Shown: positions 1 through 7,725, counted from the stretch's first letter. The stretch: 13,096 nucleotides of DNA from RGIG6904 sp024680835 (GCA_024680835.1 JAILBP010000080.1:1-13096); one strand, 5' to 3'. Translations and numbers: made by a program. Notes: a model not told the origin generated them from the sequence alone.

Positions 1-2266
1 ACTTCTGCTCCTGCTTGCCGTAATCAGCATCAAACAGAACCGAAGACTGCGCTGCCTTACTGCGGGCTGCAATACCTGTAAGCTGAGGTCTCTCCTCTCT
101 CTCCTCTCTCTTCTCAGGCTGAGCGGGCTGTCCGCCTCCCATAGGTATAGTCGAAGAAGGCTTGCCGTTCTGTGCAGTGGCTGAGGCGCCTTGATTTGCG
201 GAACCCTGATTCTGTGCCTTTGCCGAAGGTGCTGTGGTTGCCTGTGCCTTTGTCTCTGCGGTTGCAACCTGTGCTGCTGCGGCAGCTGCGTTTGTCTGGG
301 CTATTGTAGCAGATACTGTGACACCACCTATATTGGAATTGGTGTTCTCAACCTTCTTGGTAGAATCTATGAAGCCTCTTGCATCATCTATAACCTTAGC
401 AATCTCAGCGGAGATAGCTCTGTATTTTTCTTTTTCTTCAACAGCGTTCTTGTACTGGCTGTGAAGCTTCTTGCCCTCTTCAACGAAGGCCTCAAGACCT
501 GCATCGCTCTCAACATCCAGAAGTCTCAGACTCGGATCCGGTTCTGCTGTGTAGATCTCCTCCTCATGACTCAGCTCTTCTTCATATGTCACGATAGAAG
601 CGCTGTGCCAGATTGTCTCTTCTGCGAGGACATCCTCGGTAGTCTCTGTCTTCTCTGTAGGAACGTCCCTGACAGTGATGATAGAGTATCCAACATCATA
701 ACCGAAGGTGTAATTGTAGATGTATACCTGATCCTCGCTGTATGAGCCTTCAACAAGATTTGCGCTGGCCTTTGTATTATCGTATGCCTTGCCGTCATAA
801 CGCTCGTTTAGCTTGTTCTCAGCTGCGGAACCATCGTCATTGGAAGAAGTGATCTTGTCATTAGCTATCTTCAGAAGTTCCTGACCTGCCTCTTCCTTTG
901 AGTTGTATGTAACACCCTCCGGTGTAACGAAATCCATGGTCTCTTTGTAATAAGAGATCATCATGGGACCCTGAACCTTAACACCGATGATCCTGCCGGT
1001 GGAATCTTTTTCCGAAGAAACAACAAGACGTCCCGAATCATATCCTTGATATATAAAGTGCTTTGCCTTGATATCTTTCTGGGCTTCACCTATGATCTCG
1101 TCGATGTATGCCTGTTTTGCCTCGTCCTCATTGTCAGTCTTAAAGCTCTTACCATGAGAATAGAGTGAAAAATCAGATGTATATGTAATGGCATAACTTG
1201 CCTTTGCAGTATACGCTATAGTGTTCTCCTGAGCCTTCATGATCTTGATGTCAGTCTCGGGATTATATTTGAGCGGTGAGATGGTAACGCCGGGATTAAC
1301 CTCAGCCTCAGCCTTCAGATCTTCCTCAACTTTTTTAAGAGCGGTTTTGGCTGCATTAAATGCTCTTTCCTTTGCTTTCTCCTCATCAGAAGATGAAAAG
1401 ATCTGCGTATCTTTTGACAGCGAGATCATACGATCATCATGATCTTCAACCTGCTCGATAACTTCAAAGGTACGCTCCACTGTACCCACAACCTTATATA
1501 CAAGCTCGTGAGTAGAGTCATTGAATGCGTATGACTTGCTCACCGTATCTTCCAAAAGCTTCTGATCCGGTGCGAGGTGATTGATGACTTCAGGCTCTGA
1601 GAGCTTGATGCACATACGTTTTCTCTCATCACCAAGCTTCAGCACATCCTGTCCCGTAGAGATCTGTGTCTCTCTCCTGAAGGACTCTGTAAACTCTCTG
1701 AGCTCTTCAGGCTCGATAACACGGCTCGTACCCGTAGCATCCGTATAAGTATACTGTTCCGGACGATCGATGACGTTAACGATGTTCTTGGTAAGCTCAT
1801 AGATGGCAAGCACGTGTCCGTCAGCATCCAGTCTGGCTCCCACGTTCTTCTCAACTTTGCTGCCGGACGCATCGGTATAGATGAGCTTGTCGTAATCAGG
1901 ATTCTCTCCCGACTGCTTTACGTGCTCAAGTCTGGCATCTTTACCGTTTGCGACCTTTGGAACATAGTAATTGGCTATTATCTCTGAAACAGCATCGGGG
2001 CCGCCCTCATCAATGGCCTTGGCAAGTTTGTATGAAACACTGCCGTTAACCGCTGCTTTTGCGGATTCCACGTCCTTATCGGCACCTGCTATTGAAGAGT
2101 CGACGTCTGTTTTCTCCTTGCGAAGATCTTCCAAAAGCCTCTCTGTAGCCTTGACTGCAGCCTTCTGCTTCTCGATGCATTCCTGCTCGAGTTTCTTTGC
2201 CTCGTCGTACTCATCATGCTTTTCTTTGATCTTGTCAATCAGTCTTTCATATTCCTTATCAGCCAT
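1..2266 (-). CDS. Large hydrophilic hypothetical protein, C-terminus cut by window edge
   Basis: I do not recognise this protein. The frame is open for 755 codons from the ATG to the window edge, so the C-terminus is missing. The start at 2266 is preceded five bases away by GGGAGG; an in-frame ATG six codons upstream (2284) has no such site. Residues 1 to about 75 are charged and heptad-like (probable coiled coil). The middle is a soluble mixed alpha/beta region with two YTDA(S/T)G motifs near residues 130 and 175. A second charged helical stretch lies near 585-640. From about 640 onward the chain is low complexity, rich in Ala, Gln, Thr and Ser, then Pro/Gly and Arg/Glu. There is no signal peptide and no membrane segment in the visible part. 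It has its own promoter and lies downstream of the Hsp70 operon on the same strand. I am confident it is coding; the function is unknown. Confidence 0.85.
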   Translation of the reverse strand, partial: MADKEYERLIDKIKEKHDEYDEAKKLEQECIEKQKAAVKATERLLEDLRKEKTDVDSSIAGADKDVESAKAAVNGSVSYKLAKAIDEGGPDAVSEIIANYYVPKVANGKDARLEHVKQSGENPDYDKLIYTDASGSKVEKNVGARLDADGHVLAIYELTKNIVNVIDRPEQYTYTDATGTSRVIEPEELREFTESFRRETQISTGQDVLKLGDERKRMCIKLSEPEVINHLAPDQKLLEDTVSKSYAFNDSTHELVYKVVGTVERTFEVIEQVEDHDDRMISLSKDTQIFSSSDEEKAKERAFNAAKTALKKVEEDLKAEAEVNPGVTISPLKYNPETDIKIMKAQENTIAYTAKASYAITYTSDFSLYSHGKSFKTDNEDEAKQAYIDEIIGEAQKDIKAKHFIYQGYDSGRLVVSSEKDSTGRIIGVKVQGPMMISYYKETMDFVTPEGVTYNSKEEAGQELLKIANDKITSSNDDGSAAENKLNERYDGKAYDNTKASANLVEGSYSEDQVYIYNYTFGYDVGYSIITVRDVPTEKTETTEDVLAEETIWHSASIVTYEEELSHEEEIYTAEPDPSLRLLDVESDAGLEAFVEEGKKLHSQYKNAVEEKEKYRAISAEIAKVIDDARGFIDSTKKVENTNSNIGGVTVSATIAQTNAAAAAAQVATAETKAQATTAPSAKAQNQGSANQGASATAQNGKPSSTIPMGGGQPAQPEKREEREERPQLTGIAARSKAAQSSVLFDADYGKQEQK

Positions 2267-2300
2267 TTCAACCTCCCTTTGCATCTCAAATTCCTATAAT

Positions 2301-2329
2301 ATTATATTGGGATTTTTGTTATTTGTAAA
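2301..2329 (-). promoter_or_regulatory. Sigma-A-type promoter for the 755-codon hypothetical gene
   Basis: On the minus strand TTTACA (2324-2329) and TATAAT (2301-2306) are separated by exactly 17 bases, giving 11 of 12 consensus positions. Transcription would start near 2294, leaving a leader of about 28 bases before the ATG at 2266. An A/T-only-looking 8-bp inverted repeat (2313-2320 with 2328-2335) overlaps the spacer and -35 box. I could not find a convincing terminator between nrdG and this promoter. Confidence 0.75.
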
Positions 2330-2394
2330 CAAAAATTTATATCGTTTTTACAAAAAATTTGTAGACTTCGTTACTGCAATATATGCGGACAAAC

Positions 2395-2922
2395 TCACAT
2401 AAACTCATCCGCCAGGATCACAACGCCTGCTTTTTTGCTGTCCTTTGCACGGATAATGCGCTGGTTTTCGGATCCCCTGAACCTGAGCGAGATATTTTTC
2501 CTCTCAATCTCAAATTCTCCGTCCACCATAATGTCAGTCATGGACAAAATCTCATCCGTAGCCTCACAGAAAGCCTTTCCTCCCTCCACGAGATCCACAT
2601 CGAAGGTATACCCGGAATAGATCCAGATATCTTTTTGCGGATATGTGTTATGTACGGCGCGGATAAGCGGCAAAAGTGCCCTCTGATTGTCCGGCTCCAT
2701 AGGCTCACCGCCCAAAAGCGACAATCCGTTTATATATTCTGGCGCCAACGCATCCATTATCTCTCGTTCCGTATCTGCAGTATAGGGATCACCGTACCCG
2801 AAATCCCATGTCTGGGGATTAAAACACTCCCTGCAGTGATGAGTACACCCGGACACAAACAGTGAAACCCTGACTCCTATTCCGTTTGCAATATCAGTTT
2901 TCTTTATAGAACCATAATTCAT
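2395..2922 (-). CDS. nrdG: Anaerobic ribonucleotide reductase-activating protein (radical SAM)
   Basis: NrdG uses S-adenosylmethionine and a [4Fe-4S] cluster to install the glycyl radical on NrdD, the anaerobic ribonucleoside-triphosphate reductase. The 175-residue length is normal. The radical-SAM cluster motif CxxxCxxC is at residues 26-33 (CTHHCREC). The GGEP SAM-binding motif is at 71-74. NrdG-typical VDGEFE and FRGSENQRI segments are in the C-terminal third. The N-terminal NGIGVRVSLFVSGC stretch also fits the family. The gene starts 10 bases after the stop of the fused AroD-AroK gene, with an AGGGG ribosome site, so it is probably the last gene of the operon that begins at 7457. The partner nrdD is not in this window, although the two are often adjacent. 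Confidence 0.95.
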   Translation of the reverse strand: MNYGSIKKTDIANGIGVRVSLFVSGCTHHCRECFNPQTWDFGYGDPYTADTEREIMDALAPEYINGLSLLGGEPMEPDNQRALLPLIRAVHNTYPQKDIWIYSGYTFDVDLVEGGKAFCEATDEILSMTDIMVDGEFEIERKNISLRFRGSENQRIIRAKDSKKAGVVILADEFM

Positions 2923-2932
2923 GTCGACACCC

Positions 2933-4192
2933 CTATAGTTTTGACAGGATCTCTTTGGCTATATCCGAAACCATCCTGCCGTCTGACTTCACTTCAAAAT
3001 CCTTTGCTTTCTCGTAATTGGGACGACGCTGCTCTAAAAGCTCCGAAATCCCTTCAACAGTCTTTCTGCCCACCAGCAGAGGTCTGTTGTTGTCGTTTTT
3101 AACCCGTTCCAATATCACTTCCGGTGTCGCAGTGATGAGCGCCACCCTACCGCCTTTGCGCATCAGTCTTCTGTTGCATTCCGACAGCACAGCTCCTCCG
3201 CCGCAGGATACTATCAGCTTGCTCTCCACAGACAGTTCCTCAAGAATCTGTGTCTCTGTCTGCCTGAAGAAACTCTCGCCTTTTTGCGCGAAGATCTCAG
3301 GGATACTCATACCCACACGTTTCACTATCAAAGCATCGGTGTCTACAACCGTGCGCCCGGTGAGCTCCTGCAATGCCATGGAGATGGTGGTCTTTCCCAC
3401 GCCCATGAATCCCACAAGATATATGTTTTTATCTTTCGAAGTGTTTTTGTGGATGACTTTTAATGTGTGCTCAAGATCAGTGTATGCTATCTGCCCCGGA
3501 GCCGACGCAGTCTCCCCCGCTCCGAATGTGATACAGCTGCCCGTAAGTTCACCTGCAAGTCTCGAGACTACACCCACGGCTCCCATTGCCATTGTGACCA
3601 CCGGTGTATCCGGTTTTTCTGCGTGAAATTCAGCCGTAACGTTCATCAGTCTCAAAACATCCGATGCGTCTTGTGGCATCACCGCAAGTTTTGCTATGTC
3701 AGCCCCCGTCTCTGCCAGATATTCCAAAAGTTCCGTCATCTCTCCGGCTGAAGGAGTGTCGTCAAAACAATGATGGCTTGCTATGACCCGGACCCCGTAA
3801 TCTCTCAGTCCCATGATAAACCCGGAAGCATCGGCGATCTCAGTAGCCTCCACGTCCACAAGATCCGGTCTTGCCTCATCCGAAGCGATTTCAGCGAGGA
3901 GAAGTTTGATCTCCTCCTCACTCAGGCCTCCCTTACCACCCTGTGAGAGGCTTCTGTATGTGACCAATAAAACGGTGTCATACACCAGCTCATGCAGGGT
4001 TTTCAATGTTTTCAAACATACCGCCAGATCATTTTTTTCGAGGAAGAGATCAATCCTCCACTCCAGCATCCTGACATTATCGGCAATGTACTCTTTTACA
4101 CGGGATATCACACTGTCAGCATCCGTCTCCACCACCGGCACGCACACCGCAGGTCTGTCCTTACCGAATACTATATTCTTTATCCGCAGCAT
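2933..4192 (-). CDS. aroD/aroK: Bifunctional type I 3-dehydroquinate dehydratase / shikimate kinase fusion
   Basis: One 419-residue chain carries two steps of the shikimate pathway. Residues 1 to about 248 are a type I dehydroquinate dehydratase. E44 is in EWRID, H141 is in SHHCFDDTP, K168 in DIAKLAVMP is the expected Schiff-base lysine, R211 is in the GVVSR segment, and Q234 is in GETASAPGQI. Residues 256-419 are a shikimate kinase: Walker A GFMGVGKT at 261-268, DTD at 284-286, R310 in FFRQTE, GGG at 331-333, the lid arginine R370 in RPLL, and R389 in RRPNY. All key residues of both halves are present, so both activities are expected. The enzymes between these steps (AroE) and after them are not nearby. 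The ATG lies two bases after the Hsp70 stop, with no strong ribosome site of its own, which suggests translational coupling. Confidence 0.93.
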   Translation of the reverse strand: MLRIKNIVFGKDRPAVCVPVVETDADSVISRVKEYIADNVRMLEWRIDLFLEKNDLAVCLKTLKTLHELVYDTVLLVTYRSLSQGGKGGLSEEEIKLLLAEIASDEARPDLVDVEATEIADASGFIMGLRDYGVRVIASHHCFDDTPSAGEMTELLEYLAETGADIAKLAVMPQDASDVLRLMNVTAEFHAEKPDTPVVTMAMGAVGVVSRLAGELTGSCITFGAGETASAPGQIAYTDLEHTLKVIHKNTSKDKNIYLVGFMGVGKTTISMALQELTGRTVVDTDALIVKRVGMSIPEIFAQKGESFFRQTETQILEELSVESKLIVSCGGGAVLSECNRRLMRKGGRVALITATPEVILERVKNDNNRPLLVGRKTVEGISELLEQRRPNYEKAKDFEVKSDGRMVSDIAKEILSKL

Positions 4193-4194
4193 GA

Positions 4195-5808
4195 TCAGCC
4201 CAGAAGTGTATCCATAAAGAATACGCAGTTATTACCATCGAAGTCTTTGTCGCCCTCCAGCCATTTATTGGCGGTAAGGTCATAGATGTAAACGGACAGC
4301 CATCCCTTGTCCTCGTCTACCTTAAAGTAAACACGATAGCTTCCGCTGCCGTACTCGGGCAGAGTGAAGTATCCAAGCTCGTCTCCGTTCTGGAAAATAC
4401 GGATGAGCGGCACCTTGTCGTTGATAGCAACGAACTCATCATAGGCTCCGCCAATGAGCGTCTCTTTATCGAACTCGGTATCAGAGATCTTTGTACCTCT
4501 TGGAATGATAACCGCAATATTTTCGTTAAGGCTGTCATAGATACCGTAATTTGACTCAACGATATCCTCCAGGAGCCTGCTGTCTCCCTCTCTCAGACCC
4601 GCAATGGCAAGACCTTTTACGATACTGGTCAGCTGCTGGTTTTTCTTAGGCTCGATAACGCGCTCGTTTCCGAACACTTCCTTTACGAGCTTAACGATGC
4701 AGGGGATGGTAGAAGATCCGCCTGCCAAAAGCACTACATCGATGTCTTTCTTCTCAACGCCGCCCTTTTTCTTGGCAAGATCAAGACATGCCTTAATGCT
4801 CTCTGTAATGTCATGGAAATGATGATCGATGGAATCCTCAAAATCCTGAGCGGTAAGCTCCTGCTCGATAATGTACTGGGTTCCGTCAGAATCTGTCTTT
4901 ATGAACGAGAGGATCTCATTGGTCCTCTTTGAAAGCATTCTCTTAACCCAGTCCATCTCCTGGATGAACATGATACCCATCTTATTCTCGAGAAGGTAGT
5001 CCCAGAGTTCGTTACGGTCAAGCTTCTCTTTGATGTGGAAATCCTTAAGGAATTTCTCTATACCGTATTTATTGAGGAAACCGTGTTTGAAAAGTTCCTC
5101 GGTGAAAAGCTCGCCACCGACTGTAAGGCGGTCTTTTGCAATAGCCTCATGCGGTTTGAAGATATCCTCCTCATTCTGAACCTTAAGCTTCATGATGGTG
5201 GTATCGAGAGTACCGCCACCAAAGTCAAATACAAATATGGTCTTCTCCTCGCGGAGATCAATAGCATAATCAAGTGCAACAGCCACCGGCTCTGCAACAA
5301 ACACGGTCTTCTTGCGGGCTTCTCCCAAAGTAGCATAAATACCAGCCTTGTAAGCAGCCTCTACCATGACTTGTTTACATTTATCATTGTAATCAACGGG
5401 ATGTCCGAATACCACACCATCGATCTGAACGCTTACAGAACCCACTTCTTCCATCATCCTCTGAAGGATAAGCGCTATAATATCGCTGATATAGTAATCC
5501 TTTGAACCTATAGTAATGAATTTTACATCCTCCTGCGCCCTGTCCAGCTCAAGCTTGATAGTACGGATCAGCTTGTGATTAAGATCCGGACCTGCAAGGC
5601 TCGAAGCCCTGAGCGCATCCACACCGACCAGTTCCCTGCCGTCCTCATCAAGATACAACAGAGACGGGAGAAGAGACTCCATGCCTTTGTTGTGCGGATC
5701 TGCGTCAAACACAACCGTCTCCAGATCTTTCATCTCCGGTGCATAGCGAAGAGCTATCGATGAGTTTGTCGTTCCGAAGTCAATGCCTAATTTGTACCTG
5801 TACCCCAT
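4195..5808 (-). CDS. Lidless Hsp70-family ATPase (DnaK-like paralogue)
   Basis: This 537-residue protein is an Hsp70-family chaperone ATPase. The nucleotide-binding motifs are intact: GIDFGTTNS at 8-16, K85 in TIKLELD, AEPVAVALDYA at 172-182, FDFGGGTLD at 194-202 and the adenosine motif LLAGGSSTIP at 360-369. DnaK is about 610-640 residues. Here only about 120 residues follow the ATPase domain, enough for a short beta-domain (roughly 415-515) but not for the helical lid. The canonical hydrophobic linker (VLLLDVTPLSLG-like) is not recognisable; IIPRGTKIS at 434-442 resembles the IPRNTTIP segment of the DnaK beta-domain. The ribosome site AGGAGG is excellent, 14 bases after the stop of the upstream gene. 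This is not housekeeping DnaK: there is no dnaJ, canonical grpE or hrcA alongside, and no CIRCE operator. The client is unknown. Confidence 0.9.
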   Translation of the reverse strand: MGYRYKLGIDFGTTNSSIALRYAPEMKDLETVVFDADPHNKGMESLLPSLLYLDEDGRELVGVDALRASSLAGPDLNHKLIRTIKLELDRAQEDVKFITIGSKDYYISDIIALILQRMMEEVGSVSVQIDGVVFGHPVDYNDKCKQVMVEAAYKAGIYATLGEARKKTVFVAEPVAVALDYAIDLREEKTIFVFDFGGGTLDTTIMKLKVQNEEDIFKPHEAIAKDRLTVGGELFTEELFKHGFLNKYGIEKFLKDFHIKEKLDRNELWDYLLENKMGIMFIQEMDWVKRMLSKRTNEILSFIKTDSDGTQYIIEQELTAQDFEDSIDHHFHDITESIKACLDLAKKKGGVEKKDIDVVLLAGGSSTIPCIVKLVKEVFGNERVIEPKKNQQLTSIVKGLAIAGLREGDSRLLEDIVESNYGIYDSLNENIAVIIPRGTKISDTEFDKETLIGGAYDEFVAINDKVPLIRIFQNGDELGYFTLPEYGSGSYRVYFKVDEDKGWLSVYIYDLTANKWLEGDKDFDGNNCVFFMDTLLG

Positions 5809-5822
5809 TTTTTTCTCCTCCT

Positions 5823-7457
5823 TTAGGATTTTTTCATTACCTTTGCAGGTTGTATATAAGTTCCGTTATTTACACCAAGTCCGAGTGAAAGGGGTTTGAC
5901 CTTGTCACCTTCCTCCGCTTCGTTCTTAAACTCCACGTGATCGCCCTTTACAAAGTCGATCTCCGTGCCTGTAGACCAGTCTGTGGGCGATATAACGTAA
6001 TTAAGTCCGCATTTATCCATTCCACGTCGCAACGATCCGACCAGTGTCATGATGGTCTTTCTGTATTCATCAGGCTTCATGGTGTTCTGGTAATCTCCCG
6101 CCAGGAACTCCTCCAGCCTGTCGAGCTGCTCTGATATGCCGTTTGAGATCCTCACATAAACCCTGTCCTCGATATTCAGGCACTTGTCATGCTCTGCCTC
6201 AAACAATCTCTTGTATGCCAGAGCCTGGTCGAATATAAGTGCATTCAAAAGAGAGATCGCTCTGTCTCCCAAAGCACCGTCGCGCTGGATGCGCTTGTAG
6301 TTCTTCTGGAATTCCTCGCCGTTGTCTCCGCTGCCAAGACCGATCTTGACATACATTTCCATCCATTTCAAAAGCAGGGGATTATCGCCCTGAGCCTTGG
6401 ATACCTGCATGTTGACATAAGCGATATCATAAAACTCATAATTGGCAGCTATAAAACGAACCACCACATCGAAAAGCTCCGGGCGCAGGCTCTGCCAGAA
6501 AGAATATTCACACAGCCAAAGGCTGTTGCCCTCGATGTCTTTCAAAGCATTCAACACTTCGTCCAGGAATGCCTTTTCGTTGAAATCCGCATGATACAGG
6601 CTGAAACGAAGGAAGTTCTTGATCTTGAATATATCGTAACTGCCCAGTTCCTTTTCTCCGGCAAAGGCGATCAAAGCCTTTATATCTGAATTTCTGATGA
6701 AAAGATCTACTATCTCAGTATCAGAAAGTCCCTCAAGATCATATTTCTCAGCCGGTTCAGGCTCTTTCTCAGCCTCACCGCTCTCATCAGCATCTGCTGA
6801 AGCCGGCTCTTCCTCTCCGTCACCTGTCTGTTCCGGTTCTTCCTCCGCCGTATCCTGAGTTTCTTCCTCATCGGACGGCTCTGTGCCATCCTGCTCTGTG
6901 CCATCCTGCTCTGTGCCGTCCGATGTATCTTCCTCTGAAACCGCAGTATCATCGGTCTCATCTATGTTATCAACCATCTCATCCGCCTGCTCGTCAGCAG
7001 CTTTATTTACAAATCTGTCGTTGTCTTTTTTTTCTTCCTCGGCCTGCTTGAAAGCGTCCTCTATAAGTTCTATCTTGCCTTTCGAGATTTTCCCGGATCC
7101 GGAAGCACCCTTTACGGCAAGCTTGAAGTCCTTCAACACACTGTAGCTTAAATAGGGCAAAACTTTCAGACGAAGGGTGTCCTCCGTCTCCTTTTCGATG
7201 ATGGCTTTCGCTTTCTTGACCGATGAGCCTGATATGTATAATTCCTTTATCTTATTGTATTTGTTCTCCGGCTTTGAACCTTCCGGCAAAAACTTATCAG
7301 TATTGCCGAGCACAAGCTCCACAGCCCCCGGAACGCCCTGCTTATACAGACTGAAGACCGTGTCTGAATCCTGCTCATAAGAAGCCGCATCCCGTTTTTT
7401 CTTTAACGGCTGTCCTGCCCTGTATGTCAGGTCAATCAAAAGCTCATTCTCGTCCAC
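5823..7457 (-). CDS. Acidic-linker protein with possible GrpE-like C-terminus, Hsp70-operon partner
   Basis: The 544-residue protein starts at GTG, fixed by AGGAGG seven bases upstream. Residues 1 to about 137 are a mixed-charge helical domain. Residues 138-238 are an extremely acidic, disordered-looking linker with a DGTEQ repeat at 180-193. Residues 240-485 are mostly helical. The last 80 residues look like the GrpE ending: a helix (YRKTIMTLVGSLRRGMDKCGL), then a beta-rich segment closing with GLGVNNGTYIQPAKVMKK (526-543). GrpE proteins typically end in a G-x-NG-x-x-(I/L)-R-P-A-x-V-x-V pattern. With the Hsp70 gene directly downstream, a role as a nucleotide-exchange or co-chaperone partner is a reasonable inference. 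It rests on a short C-terminal resemblance, and the rest of the protein is unlike GrpE (about 200 residues). I am confident it is coding and first in the operon; the function is tentative. Confidence 0.85.
   Translation of the reverse strand: MDENELLIDLTYRAGQPLKKKRDAASYEQDSDTVFSLYKQGVPGAVELVLGNTDKFLPEGSKPENKYNKIKELYISGSSVKKAKAIIEKETEDTLRLKVLPYLSYSVLKDFKLAVKGASGSGKISKGKIELIEDAFKQAEEEKKDNDRFVNKAADEQADEMVDNIDETDDTAVSEEDTSDGTEQDGTEQDGTEPSDEEETQDTAEEEPEQTGDGEEEPASADADESGEAEKEPEPAEKYDLEGLSDTEIVDLFIRNSDIKALIAFAGEKELGSYDIFKIKNFLRFSLYHADFNEKAFLDEVLNALKDIEGNSLWLCEYSFWQSLRPELFDVVVRFIAANYEFYDIAYVNMQVSKAQGDNPLLLKWMEMYVKIGLGSGDNGEEFQKNYKRIQRDGALGDRAISLLNALIFDQALAYKRLFEAEHDKCLNIEDRVYVRISNGISEQLDRLEEFLAGDYQNTMKPDEYRKTIMTLVGSLRRGMDKCGLNYVISPTDWSTGTEIDFVKGDHVEFKNEAEEGDKVKPLSLGLGVNNGTYIQPAKVMKKS
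6879..6921 (-). repeat. 15-bp in-frame tandem repeat encoding DGTEQ units
   Basis: A 15-base unit (plus-strand ctctgtgccatcctg) occurs nearly three times in a row. The first two copies are identical and the third has a single-base change before it breaks off. It encodes the repeated pentapeptide DGTEQ in the acidic linker. Unit length is a multiple of three, so gain or loss of copies would not shift the frame. Confidence 0.9.
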
Positions 7458-7464
7458 AGGTTTA

Positions 7465-7470
7465 CCTCCT
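7465..7470 (-). promoter_or_regulatory. Ribosome binding site that fixes the GTG start of the 544-residue protein
   Basis: AGGAGG on the minus strand sits seven bases before the GTG at 7455-7457. No in-frame ATG nearby has a comparable site, so GTG is the chosen start. Confidence 0.85.
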
Positions 7471-7525
7471 CGTCACTATCCCTTAAAAAGACGCAAAATC
7501 ACGTACTTAACACACTCATTGTAGG

Positions 7526-7554
7526 ATTTTACCACAACATTTAAAAAATTACAA
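7526..7554 (-). promoter_or_regulatory. Probable extended -10 promoter of the Hsp70-aroDK-nrdG operon
   Basis: On the minus strand TTGTAA (7549-7554) and TAAAAT (7526-7531) are 17 bases apart. The -10 is preceded by TGTGG, an extended -10 element that compensates for the weak -35. The start would be near 7519, about 60 bases before the GTG. I found no CIRCE inverted repeat (TTAGCACTC-N9-GAGTGCTAA), so HrcA control is not indicated. Confidence 0.55.
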
Positions 7555-7618
7555 CAATTCTTTGGTTAATATTTATGTTATTTTGTCAAACCGCCCAAAA
7601 TGAAACTATACTTTGGAG

Positions 7619-7655
7619 GAAGCAGAGAATCGAGCCCGCGACTGCGGGTGAGATC
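7619..7655. repeat. 37-bp direct repeat, copy 1
   Basis: This copy matches 7731-7767 at 35 of 37 positions. Its core contains the small hairpin CCCGC-GACT-GCGGG. The flanking outer stem seen in copy 2 is absent or decayed here. Confidence 0.85.
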
Positions 7656-7672
7656 AGCCGGGTTTGTATCCT

Positions 7673-7685
7673 GCGATAGACGGGG
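7673..7685 (-). repeat. 13-bp copy of the tRNA-Gly 3' end
   Basis: The sequence gcgatagacgggg is identical to 7825-7837, the acceptor 3' strand and part of the T-arm of tRNA-Gly. The match ends abruptly on both sides. It may be a remnant of a duplicated tRNA end or a footprint of recombination at the tRNA. At 13 bases it is also short enough to be only suggestive. Confidence 0.6.
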
Positions 7686-7721
7686 GTGCGCGAGGTCCTG
7701 TGGACCTCACGTTTGCGCACC
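7685..7721. repeat. Compound inverted repeat (two stacked perfect 7-bp stems)
   Basis: GGTGCGC (7685-7691) pairs with GCGCACC (7715-7721). Inside it GAGGTCC (7692-7698) pairs with GGACCTC (7702-7708) around a three-base loop. A six-base bulge (7709-7714) lies on one side. No T-run follows, so it is not a typical intrinsic terminator. Confidence 0.8.
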
Positions 7722-7725
7722 GACC

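Noticed and set aside
191..745. Plus-strand open frame of 184 codons, rich in Cys and Leu
   Set aside because: Antisense to the low-complexity tail of the 755-codon hypothetical protein; the Cys/Leu bias is the mirror of Ala/Gln/Thr/Glu codons.
2330..2394. Terminator after nrdG
   Set aside because: Only A/T-rich inverted repeats are present, with no GC-rich stem followed by a T-run on the minus strand.
2383..2865. Plus-strand open frame of 160 codons
   Set aside because: It is the complement of nrdG, which has clear radical-SAM motifs on the minus strand.
7508..7560. Possible CIRCE (HrcA) operator in front of the Hsp70 operon
   Set aside because: A TTAACACACTC stretch is only loosely similar to TTAGCACTC and has no matching GAGTGCTAA arm nine bases away.
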